NCBI GenBank assembly: GCA_913063005.1
Contig: CAJXZI010000029.1
Span: 1-13,858 of the forward strand
Length of the DNA: 13,858 nt
Direction: 5' to 3'
DNA from: an uncultured Halieaceae bacterium
GTDB taxonomy: Bacteria > Pseudomonadota > Gammaproteobacteria > Pseudomonadales > Halieaceae
A program made the translations under genes and the position numbers. The notes below the pieces were generated by a model. It did not search any database, was not told the DNA's origin, and saw only the letters and a list, made by a program, of their open reading frames with translations. Shown here piece by piece: positions 8,462 through 13,858 of the stretch (its first letter is position 1; each line of letters starts with the position of its first letter).

Positions 8462-8852
8462 GGCGAAGACTGACATCAAGGGGCTCACATACGCCCTCAG
8501 TAGCAAATCAGTAGTGACGCTGCGGGCACTGACGCTTTCAGCAGTAGCGCGCATGCTGACCGATGAAATTTCAGGTCGTCTTAATCGCCCTGACACGATG
8601 AATCTCGGGAACCGAGTATCACGCCATTACACGGGTTACGCTTCCCTAGCCATAGGTAATTGCTTCCCGAGCCATAGGTCAGTGCTTCACTTGCCACAGG
8701 TGTGTAAAGAAGCGCAATACGTAAAGGAGATCGCATCAAAAACAGATCAAAGATTAAAAACTGACAGCAGAAAAACAGAGTAAACTCTAGAGACGTAAGC
8801 GCATGTTGACGCACGAACACCCAAGCGCTGCTTGAGAAGCAAAAGGAATCCC
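8462..8852. other. Gene-free region before the M16 peptidase gene
   Basis: These 391 bases contain no convincing gene. Open frames here are short, lack ribosome sites and have no recognisable content. The region holds the 22-bp tandem repeat at 8640-8702 and a five-pair hairpin CTCGG-GAA-CCGAG at 8604-8616 without a T-run. It also has an A-rich stretch near 8735-8780 that probably belongs to the leader or promoter of the following gene. I could not place a convincing -35/-10 pair; TAAACT near 8781 is the best -10 candidate but has no properly spaced partner. Confidence 0.5.
8640..8702. repeat. 22-bp tandem repeat, about three copies
   Basis: Copies start at 8640, 8662 and 8684. The shared core is GCTTCCC followed by two variable bases and GCCATAGGT. 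The first two copies differ at one position in the first 18 bases; the third is degenerate, with about four differences. The spacing of 22 bases is close to two helical turns. The array lies 150-210 bases before the M16 peptidase start, so a protein-binding role is possible but unproven. Confidence 0.7.
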
Positions 8853-11795
8853 ATGAACGCCGTTGTAAATCCATCAACCCACCCCGCTTTTGAATTAGTC
8901 CGAACCGTACCTATCGAATCACTAGGGCTCGATGTTCACGAATACGTGCACCGTGCAACGGGCGCACGCCATCTCCATATGGCCAGTGATACGGATGAGA
9001 ATGTGTTTATGGTGGCGTTAAAAACAGTCCCCGAGGATTCGACCGGCGTCGCGCATATTCTCGAGCACACGGTACTTTGCGGAAGTGAAAAGTATCCTGT
9101 CCGGGACCCTTTTTTCATGATGCTGCGGCGTTCTCTCAACACCTTCATGAACGCTTTTACCAGCTCCGACTGGACGGCCTACCCATTCGCCACGCAAAAC
9201 CCTAAAGATTTTGACAACCTGTTGTCGGTTTATCTCGACGCTGTGTTCTTTTCGCGCTTAGACCCTCTCGATTTTGCGCAGGAGGGACATCGGGTTGAGC
9301 TAGCGTCCGATGAGGCCGACGCGCCGCTGGTCTTCAAGGGCGTCGTGTTCAATGAGATGAAAGGCGCCATGTCATCAATTTCATCAGTATTGTGGGATCG
9401 ACTGTGCTTCGAGCTTTTCCCAAGCAACACCTACCACCACAACAGTGGTGGCGACCCTGAGGCGATTCCGGATCTCAGCTACGAGCAATTGATGGCCTTC
9501 TACAAGGGGCACTATCACCCGAGCAACGCGATTCTACTTACCTTCGGAAATTTACCGGTATCGCAGCACCACGACGCCTTCGAAAGTCGTGCGCTGCATC
9601 GCTTTGAACGCTCTGACGAGGTAATCGAAGTACACCTCGAGCAAGCGTTTGATGCACCGAAACGCGCCACTCACTCCTACGCGTTAGACGACACTGACGC
9701 CACTGAAAAAACCCACCTCATTATGGGTTGGAAACTCGGTGAGAGCGCTGACCTTGACGCCATGCTTGAAGCCCAGCTGCTGTCTTCAATACTGATGGAA
9801 AACAGTGCATCACCCTTGATGAAATGGCTCGAAACTAACGACCTGGGGACCGCGCCCTCTCCACTGTGTGGACTGGAAGAATCGATGCGCGAGATGGTGA
9901 TGTGTTGTGGTATCGAGGGTAGCGAGGCAGATCGCGCCGAGGAATTCGAAGCCAGCGTACTTGATGTCATACGAAAAACAGCCGATGAAGGCGTTTCCGA
10001 GGAGAGACTGGAGGCAATTCTGCATCAAATTGAACTCCATCAGCGCGAGGTGACGGGAGATGGTATGCCCTACGGACTCAACCTCATGCTCCGCGCTCTC
10101 GGTGCGGCAACTCACAACGGGGATGCGGTTGCGGCACTCGACCTAAGCCCTGCGGTTGAGAAACTGCGCGAAAAAATGCGCGCACCTGACTTTGTTAAAA
10201 GCCGTTTAACCGAGTTACTACTGAATAACCCACACCGAGTAACGCTGGTCGTTGCACCGGATTCAAACCTTGATCAGGCGCGAAAAGATCGTGAGGCAGC
10301 GCGACTTGCGGCTATGCGAGCATCGCTCGATGAGTCTGCCTTAGAAGAAATTCGGCAGCTTGCGACTGACCTAGAAGAGCGTCAAAACACCGTTGATGAC
10401 GCTAGCATTCTGCCCAAAGTTGGTATTTTAGACATTCCAAAGGACGTATCAGCGCCGTCATTGGATCTCACAGACCTGAAAAACGGCAAGCGCCACTTTG
10501 TCGGTGCCAGTGGCACCAACGGACTTGTGTACCAGCAAATCGCCATGGACCTACCAGAGCTCTCTGCGGTCCAACAGGCGAAACTGCCCCTGCTATGTGC
10601 TCTCGCCACCGAGGTGGGTGTGGGAGATGCTAATTACTTAGAAATTCAGGATCGTCAGTCATCCGCCGTTGGCAGTCTCAGCCTTAGTGTCTCGACACGC
10701 GCATCACGTGACAGTGTGGATTCCGCTTCAGCCTACCTAGTAGTGTCTTCCAAAGCCTTGGCCAACCGTATTTCCGATCAGGTCTCGCTAATGATGGATA
10801 CGCTCACGCAAGCCACGTTCAGCGAGACTGATCGCATCAAGGAACTTGTCAGTCAAATGCGTGCACGTCGTGACCAGAGCATCTCAGGTGCAGGTCACAG
10901 CCTCGCAATGACAGCTGCCAGTGCGGGCATGAGTGCGTTAGCTAGCCTCTATCACAGTCAGAGTGGTCTGGCCGGCATCGCAAGTCTGAGAGCAATGGAC
11001 AATAGTCTTTCTGATGCGTCGACACTTGAAGAACTCAGCGCAGAACTCTCGAGCCTCAGAGACCTACTGATCGCCTCACCTTCGGTAAACTTACTGACAG
11101 TGAGCGACCCGCAAAGTCTTGATCAGGCCGCCGGTGCACTCGTAAGTGCTGCCGACGCCCTTGCGTCGGGTACTGACACCTCAATATGGACCCCGGGAGC
11201 CAAGCAAGAGCAAACCAACCAGATATGGGTGGCTAATACGCAGGTCAACTTCTGCGCCAAAGCCTTCCCAACCGTCCCGAGTGGCCACCCAGATGCGCCG
11301 GCTCTCACTGTACTAGGCGCCTACTTACGCAATGGGTTCTTACACCGCGCCATACGCGAGCAAGGCGGAGCCTACGGCGGTGGTGCAAGCCATGATGCGA
11401 ACGTCGGGGCATTCCGATTCTTCTCCTACCGCGACCCTCGAAACATTGACACATTGGCGGACTTTGATGCATCGGTTGAGTGGCTACTGAATTCGAAAGC
11501 TGACGAACACGCGCTGGAAGAGGCGATTCTCAGCGTAGTTTCCAGCCTCGATAAGCCAGCATCGCCGGCGGGAGAGGTTAAAAAGGCGTTTTATGACGCC
11601 CTGTACCAGCGAACAAGTGAGCAAAAGCGCCAGCTTCGGGAAGCCATCATCACCACCAGCCATGATGATCTCTGCCGAGTTGCGAGCACTTACCTCAAAC
11701 CCGAGTTAGCCTGCTCGGTCGTGCTGACGGACGCCAAAACCGCCGAGAGCGACGCGCTGAGTCGTCTTGGCTGGCAATACAACGACTTAAGCTGA
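8853..11795 (+). CDS. M16 family zinc metallopeptidase (PreP/insulinase-like, M16C)
   Basis: This 980-residue protein is an M16C-type peptidase like the organellar presequence protease PreP, which degrades unfolded peptides in a closed chamber made of two homologous halves. The inverted zinc motif HILEH gives H68, E71 and H72. The third metal ligand is probably E168 in VVFNEMKGAMS, at the same 96-residue distance as in PreP. The downstream sequence TVLCGSEKYPVRDPFF and the C-terminal-half segment GGAYGGGA...FSYRDPR are typical of the family and supply the substrate-gripping part. No signal peptide is visible, so it should be cytoplasmic. The ATG at 8853 is chosen because AGGA lies five bases upstream; an in-frame TTG at 8832 is an alternative. 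The gene converges on the C39 peptidase gene with 20 bases between the stops. I saw no strong hairpin terminator in that gap. Confidence 0.93.
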   Translation: MNAVVNPSTHPAFELVRTVPIESLGLDVHEYVHRATGARHLHMASDTDENVFMVALKTVPEDSTGVAHILEHTVLCGSEKYPVRDPFFMMLRRSLNTFMNAFTSSDWTAYPFATQNPKDFDNLLSVYLDAVFFSRLDPLDFAQEGHRVELASDEADAPLVFKGVVFNEMKGAMSSISSVLWDRLCFELFPSNTYHHNSGGDPEAIPDLSYEQLMAFYKGHYHPSNAILLTFGNLPVSQHHDAFESRALHRFERSDEVIEVHLEQAFDAPKRATHSYALDDTDATEKTHLIMGWKLGESADLDAMLEAQLLSSILMENSASPLMKWLETNDLGTAPSPLCGLEESMREMVMCCGIEGSEADRAEEFEASVLDVIRKTADEGVSEERLEAILHQIELHQREVTGDGMPYGLNLMLRALGAATHNGDAVAALDLSPAVEKLREKMRAPDFVKSRLTELLLNNPHRVTLVVAPDSNLDQARKDREAARLAAMRASLDESALEEIRQLATDLEERQNTVDDASILPKVGILDIPKDVSAPSLDLTDLKNGKRHFVGASGTNGLVYQQIAMDLPELSAVQQAKLPLLCALATEVGVGDANYLEIQDRQSSAVGSLSLSVSTRASRDSVDSASAYLVVSSKALANRISDQVSLMMDTLTQATFSETDRIKELVSQMRARRDQSISGAGHSLAMTAASAGMSALASLYHSQSGLAGIASLRAMDNSLSDASTLEELSAELSSLRDLLIASPSVNLLTVSDPQSLDQAAGALVSAADALASGTDTSIWTPGAKQEQTNQIWVANTQVNFCAKAFPTVPSGHPDAPALTVLGAYLRNGFLHRAIREQGGAYGGGASHDANVGAFRFFSYRDPRNIDTLADFDASVEWLLNSKADEHALEEAILSVVSSLDKPASPAGEVKKAFYDALYQRTSEQKRQLREAIITTSHDDLCRVASTYLKPELACSVVLTDAKTAESDALSRLGWQYNDLS

Positions 11796-11815
11796 CCTTA
11801 GCAAGAGCGTGCTTC

Positions 11816-12643
11816 CTACTCGACATACAGGACAATACCTGTGGCACCTTTGAGCCACAGTTGCTCCCACACGGTCTCACTGAGTTTGAGATAACCACGA
11901 GTGGGATCAGCTAAGGAGGCCACGCCGCGCTCAACAGACTGAACAACCGTGAAATGGCCATTGCTACCGAAGTCAATCCAGGCCAAGAGCGGAAATGAAA
12001 GCAAGGGTAGCTCCGCAGCTCCGACGCGTGCGGCCCGAACGGAGAGACCATAGGCCCTCGCCAGAGACTGGAGCTCTCCTACCGAGTAGCCCTCGCCCTT
12101 CCATATTTGTGAGCTCGCGTTGAGCAATATCGCCGCTGTGCGCTCTAATGTCGCCAGTGATACCGATGTTTCTGAGTAGAAAGACAGCAGCATTGCGAGT
12201 GAGGCCAGCCCGCAGTTTGAGGCATTCGTTTGTAAAATTAGCGGCACTGAGGGCTTCGATTGAATGTGTTCTGGATCACCGCGTTTAGGATCAACTTGCT
12301 GTTGATCTGCGGCGTAGGGATCGCTGACATCCTTGCTACCGCCATAATCGATTTCGCTATCGCCCCCGTCACCCCCTTTAGGATCGCCTGCCGCTGCATC
12401 AGTGTTTATGGGTTTTAGATTGAACCCAGCCGCCGCCGGCCTGTCTGACATCTGAGTTCGTGGCTTGGGGGCTAGTTTGGGGGCTAGAGCTAGCTCATCT
12501 TCTTGCTTATCAACTAGCTGCCTATTTGCTGAAAATAGATAAGCCGACTCGACCATCTCACCGAGAGACTGGGAGTTGCTGGCAGCCAGTCCTGCAGTCA
12601 GCAGAGCAGTCAAAATTAACGCACTTAGTTGCGCGCTTTCCAC
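11816..12643 (-). CDS. Stand-alone exported C39-family cysteine peptidase
   Basis: The C-terminal half (about 132-275) is a C39 (double-glycine peptidase) domain with a complete active site. The oxyanion Gln is Q138, the catalytic Cys is C144 in NASNCGLASLAMLL, the His is H230 in NGHFTVVQ and the Asp is D246 in LADPTRG. The Q-to-C spacing of six matches bacteriocin-processing enzymes. Unlike those, it has no ABC-transporter domains. The N-terminus is a hydrophobic segment (6-21) ending LAA, fitting a signal peptide or anchor. It is followed by a low-complexity linker (about 80-130) rich in Asp and Gly, with repeated DP. An LAPK-LAPK repeat comes from a 12-base duplication at 12465-12487. The GTG at 12643 is preferred, with AGG nine bases upstream; a TTG at 12694 without a ribosome site is the alternative. 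The start overlaps the upstream gene by 19 bases. Periplasmic C39 proteins such as FapD are known, but no fap genes are nearby. Confidence 0.85.
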   Translation of the reverse strand: MESAQLSALILTALLTAGLAASNSQSLGEMVESAYLFSANRQLVDKQEDELALAPKLAPKPRTQMSDRPAAAGFNLKPINTDAAAGDPKGGDGGDSEIDYGGSKDVSDPYAADQQQVDPKRGDPEHIQSKPSVPLILQTNASNCGLASLAMLLSFYSETSVSLATLERTAAILLNASSQIWKGEGYSVGELQSLARAYGLSVRAARVGAAELPLLSFPLLAWIDFGSNGHFTVVQSVERGVASLADPTRGYLKLSETVWEQLWLKGATGIVLYVE

Positions 12644-12858
12644 CCTGCCAAACCTATCTGAAGTGCCAAAAGCGCAAACATGATGGCGCCCCAAGCAGCT
12701 GTATTGGGGGTCTCAGACTGGAGACTGGCATAAGTCGCGGCTATCGCAATCCATGTAATGACAGGGCCTGCAATCTCGCTCATAAATCCGCGATTTCTTT
12801 TCTTTTCATCCTCTTGACCAGATAACTTCGCATGCAGTTTTTCCTCCGCAGACGGCAT
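12625..12858 (-). CDS. Small two-helix inner-membrane protein, unknown function
   Basis: This 77-residue protein has no recognisable family. Residues 1-25 are polar and charged (EEKLHAKLSGQEDEKKRNR). Two membrane segments follow at about 27-46 and 53-73, joined by a short polar loop (QSETPNT). The C-terminus WKARN is basic. By the positive-inside rule both ends should be cytoplasmic. The ATG at 12858 has an excellent ribosome site, AAGGAGGG, five bases upstream. The 3' end overlaps the start of the C39 peptidase gene by 19 bases, so the two are probably translationally coupled and may work together, for example with the membrane protein as an anchor or partner for the exported peptidase. That partnership is inferred only from gene order. 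Confidence 0.75.
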   Translation of the reverse strand: MPSAEEKLHAKLSGQEDEKKRNRGFMSEIAGPVITWIAIAATYASLQSETPNTAAWGAIMFALLALQIGLAGWKARN

Positions 12859-12885
12859 AACACCCTCCTTATTTCAACGACTGTC

Positions 12886-12913
12886 ATAATACCTATCGGT
12901 AACACCCTATAAA
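12886..12913 (-). promoter_or_regulatory. Possible sigma-70 promoter of the membrane protein/C39 unit
   Basis: On the minus strand TATTAT (12886-12891) agrees with five of six bases of the -10 consensus. TTTATA (12908-12913) agrees with four of six of the -35 consensus, and the spacer is 16 bases. Transcription would start near 12879, giving a leader of about 20 bases that contains the strong ribosome site. Confidence 0.35.
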
Positions 12914-13068
12914 CAGCTTACCAAGCTTAGTTAGTTACCCCGAGAAAGATTCAATCTTTTACTCCAAATAGATTCACCCTTCTCCCCCGAAAAAGGCTCT
13001 GTCTTCAAACGCCTTACCCCCATGAGGTGCGACCCTAAAACATTTGCTGAGTGATTCAGTATTCGGCG

Positions 13069-13096
13069 CCTAGGAGTAGTTCAGTTAAAGCCTAGG
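13069..13096. repeat. Two CCTAGG palindromes 22 bases apart
   Basis: The identical nine-base context GCCTAGGNG occurs with the palindrome at 13069-13074 and again at 13091-13096. The 22-base spacing puts both on the same helix face. This is the geometry of a paired operator, but no regulator is known here. Confidence 0.35.
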
Positions 13097-13128
13097 TGCA
13101 GAGAGTTGATGCTCTCGAGCGGATAAAA

Positions 13129-13157
13129 GGATTACCGCCCGCATTAGGCGGTAATCC
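13129..13157 (-). terminator. Rho-independent terminator of the 85-residue signal-peptide gene
   Basis: A perfect 11-base-pair stem (GGATTACCGCC at 13129-13139 with GGCGGTAATCC at 13147-13157) encloses a seven-base loop. On the minus strand it is followed by TTTTATCC, about 24 bases past the stop codon at 13181. On the plus strand it is followed by AATTTT, so it may act in both directions. It separates the signal-peptide gene from the membrane protein/C39 unit. Confidence 0.85.
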
Positions 13158-13180
13158 AATTTTCAGCTTGGACTCACTGC

Positions 13181-13438
13181 TTATCCTCGCCGAGTAGAGG
13201 GGACGTAAACCCCGTAGTAATAGGTTTGAAGCGCAAGATCAACGGCCACAACACCGAATATAAACGGCCAGACCTCACCCCGAACCTCAGAAATATCCGT
13301 GTCGAGCATTATCGACTTGGTCATTTCACCGGGAAGCGAGAGGCTGTTATTAACTAAGGCATCAGCGGGAGCAGCCACCGCCGTGACTGACATCCCCATT
13401 GATAGTGCTAGTACCGCCAAGGTTTTAATTTTATTCAT
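13181..13438 (-). CDS. Small exported protein with signal peptide and double-glycine-like leader motif
   Basis: The 85 residues start with a clear Sec signal peptide (MNKIKTLAVLALSMGMSVTAVAA, cleavage expected after residue 23). A short polar stretch follows, then the motif MLDTDISEVRGE (44-55) and a hydrophobic aromatic tail (VWPFIFGVVAVDLAL, then QTYYYGVYVP and STRRG). The motif resembles the leader recognised by C39 peptidases. Counting E55 as position -1, hydrophobic residues stand at -12, -7 and -4, an acidic residue at -8 and Gly at -2. However, -1 is Glu where Gly, Ala or Ser is usual. The ATG at 13438 has GGAGGG five bases upstream, and a strong terminator follows the stop. The gene lies on the same strand as the C39 peptidase gene, which makes it a candidate substrate. 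I do not recognise the family. It could instead be a small envelope protein with one membrane helix. Confidence 0.75.
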   Translation of the reverse strand: MNKIKTLAVLALSMGMSVTAVAAPADALVNNSLSLPGEMTKSIMLDTDISEVRGEVWPFIFGVVAVDLALQTYYYGVYVPSTRRG

Positions 13439-13466
13439 TTCGACCCTCCATGGTCATTTATTCACC

Positions 13467-13484
13467 AACCCCAACTAGGGGGTT
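13467..13484 (-). promoter_or_regulatory. Hairpin upstream of the signal-peptide gene
   Basis: AACCCC (13467-13472) and GGGGTT (13479-13484) form a perfect six-pair stem around a six-base loop, 29-46 bases before the start codon. It would lie near the transcript's 5' end or overlap the promoter: TATAAC on the minus strand at 13482-13487 is a possible -10 element, but no good -35 partner was found. Confidence 0.35.
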
Positions 13485-13648
13485 ATAGCGTCTCAATCGA
13501 AGCCAGTCTTGAGAAGGTGGTCCGGGAGCAAAGCCCATCTATTTGACAGAAGTTCATGCTTCCCGGGTCAATGACGTCTGCTCTGCCTGAGTTAAGGACG
13601 CCTGCTCCAAAAGTACGATGTCAGCTGACTCGCGCGACTATCAATAGG

Positions 13649-13707
13649 CACTGACCCCAGCAGGCAGTGACCCCAAAAGGCAATGACCCCAACAGGCAGT
13701 GACCCGG
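13649..13707. repeat. 16-bp tandem repeat, 3.7 copies
   Basis: Units start at 13649, 13665, 13681 and 13697. The consensus is CARTGACCCCARMAGG, with one to three changes per unit and a last copy that stops after 11 bases. A related core in reverse orientation (CCGGGTCAATG) occurs at 13563-13573. The array contains no gene. Confidence 0.85.
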
Positions 13708-13796
13708 ATAACGCAACAGTGCCGGTTTGTTCTAACATAAAAAAGCCTATCCAAGACCGCAGGATCAATTGAATACCTAGAAGCAGATGGGTGCTC

Positions 13797-13858
13797 GCGG
13801 TTAGCGGTTAGCGGTTAGCGGTTAGCGGTTAGCGGTTAGCGGTTAGCGGTTAGCGGTT
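13797..13858. repeat. Heptanucleotide tandem repeat (GCGGTTA)n reaching the window edge
   Basis: The unit GCGGTTA repeats perfectly 8.9 times and continues to the last base, so the true copy number is unknown. Because 7 is not a multiple of 3, every plus-strand frame meets TAG and every minus-strand frame meets TAA, so it is non-coding in all six frames. Confidence 0.95.

Larger units (their letters stand above)
12859..13180. other. Intergenic region between membrane protein and signal-peptide gene
   Basis: No gene was found in these 322 bases. From left to right they hold the probable promoter of the two-gene membrane protein/C39 unit, a pair of CCTAGG palindromes spaced 22 bases apart, a small inverted repeat GAGAG/CTCTC (13101-13116) and the terminator of the gene to the right. 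Confidence 0.5.
13439..13858. other. Gene-free right end with several short repeats
   Basis: No coding region was found in these 420 bases. They contain the leader hairpin of the signal-peptide gene, an imperfect inverted repeat (CCGGGAGC at 13522-13529 against GCTTCCCGG at 13558-13566) and a near-direct repeat GACGYCTGCTC at 13573 and 13597. A 16-bp tandem repeat and a terminal heptanucleotide repeat complete the stretch. Confidence 0.5.

Noticed and set aside
8363..8596. 77-codon open frame on the minus strand
   Set aside because: It is mostly antisense to the cyclotransferase C-terminus, with no ribosome site and no recognisable features.
8514..8783. 89-codon open frame on the plus strand upstream of the M16 gene
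   Set aside because: It has no ribosome site and no family-like content, and it runs straight through the 22-bp tandem repeat.
11796..11815. Shared terminator between the convergent M16 and C39 genes
   Set aside because: Only a four-base-pair stem (AGCA/TGCT) can be drawn around this gap, with no T-run.
12644..12694. Longer start (TTG at 12694) for the C39 peptidase gene
   Set aside because: It would overlap the upstream gene by 70 bases and has no ribosome site; the GTG at 12643 has a plausible one and gives an export segment near the N-terminus.
12460..12825. 121-codon open frame on the plus strand
   Set aside because: It is antisense to the membrane protein and the C39 gene, both of which have far better support.
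13543..13548. Perfect TTGACA (-35 box) on the plus strand
   Set aside because: No -10-like hexamer lies at the right distance and no plus-strand gene follows.
13739..13765. Possible minus-strand terminator (ATCC/GGAT stem with six T)
   Set aside because: The stem has only four base pairs with a nine-base loop, and no gene is seen to its right within the window.
13649..13858. CRISPR array
   Set aside because: The repeats are directly adjacent 16-bp and 7-bp units without unique spacers, and there are no cas genes.

Overview
The window looks like chromosomal DNA of a marine-type gammaproteobacterium. The evidence is a FadD whose 561 residues follow the Escherichia coli enzyme almost throughout, an HrpA-type helicase, a fused two-domain MnmC as found in gammaproteobacteria, and moderate GC content. 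The mix would suit the OM60/NOR5 (Halieaceae) group, but that is an inference and not a sequence match I could run. No phage, transposase, CRISPR array, tRNA or rRNA was seen.

Left part (1-5459). A DEAH-box RNA helicase (hrpA, minus strand) runs off the left edge. Upstream of it, 35 bases away and on the same strand, is fadD, the long-chain acyl-CoA synthetase. Divergent from fadD is a MaoC-type hydratase gene, so both flanks of this short intergenic region point to fatty-acyl-CoA metabolism. The MaoC gene converges on, and overlaps by 37 bases, a 167-residue protein that I do not recognise.

Middle part (5460-8461). Divergent from the unknown gene lies mnmC, the bifunctional tRNA wobble-uridine modification enzyme. 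Its stop codon overlaps the start of an exported glutaminyl-peptide cyclotransferase of the plant/bacterial beta-propeller type. A gene-free stretch of 391 bases follows, carrying about three copies of a 22-bp tandem repeat. It leads into a 980-residue M16 (PreP/insulinase-like) zinc metallopeptidase.

Right part (11816-13858). This is the most interesting section. On the minus strand there is a small protein with a Sec signal peptide followed by a double-glycine-like leader motif and a hydrophobic aromatic tail (13181-13438). Next comes a strong hairpin terminator, then a two-helix membrane protein (12625-12858). Translationally coupled to that is a stand-alone exported C39 cysteine peptidase with its complete catalytic set (11816-12643). 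C39 peptidases normally cut double-glycine leaders, so the three genes could form a small system that matures an exported peptide in the periplasm or envelope. This is a hypothesis. The right end has no recognisable gene and holds a 16-bp tandem repeat and a heptanucleotide repeat that runs out of the window, so it may be a contig end.
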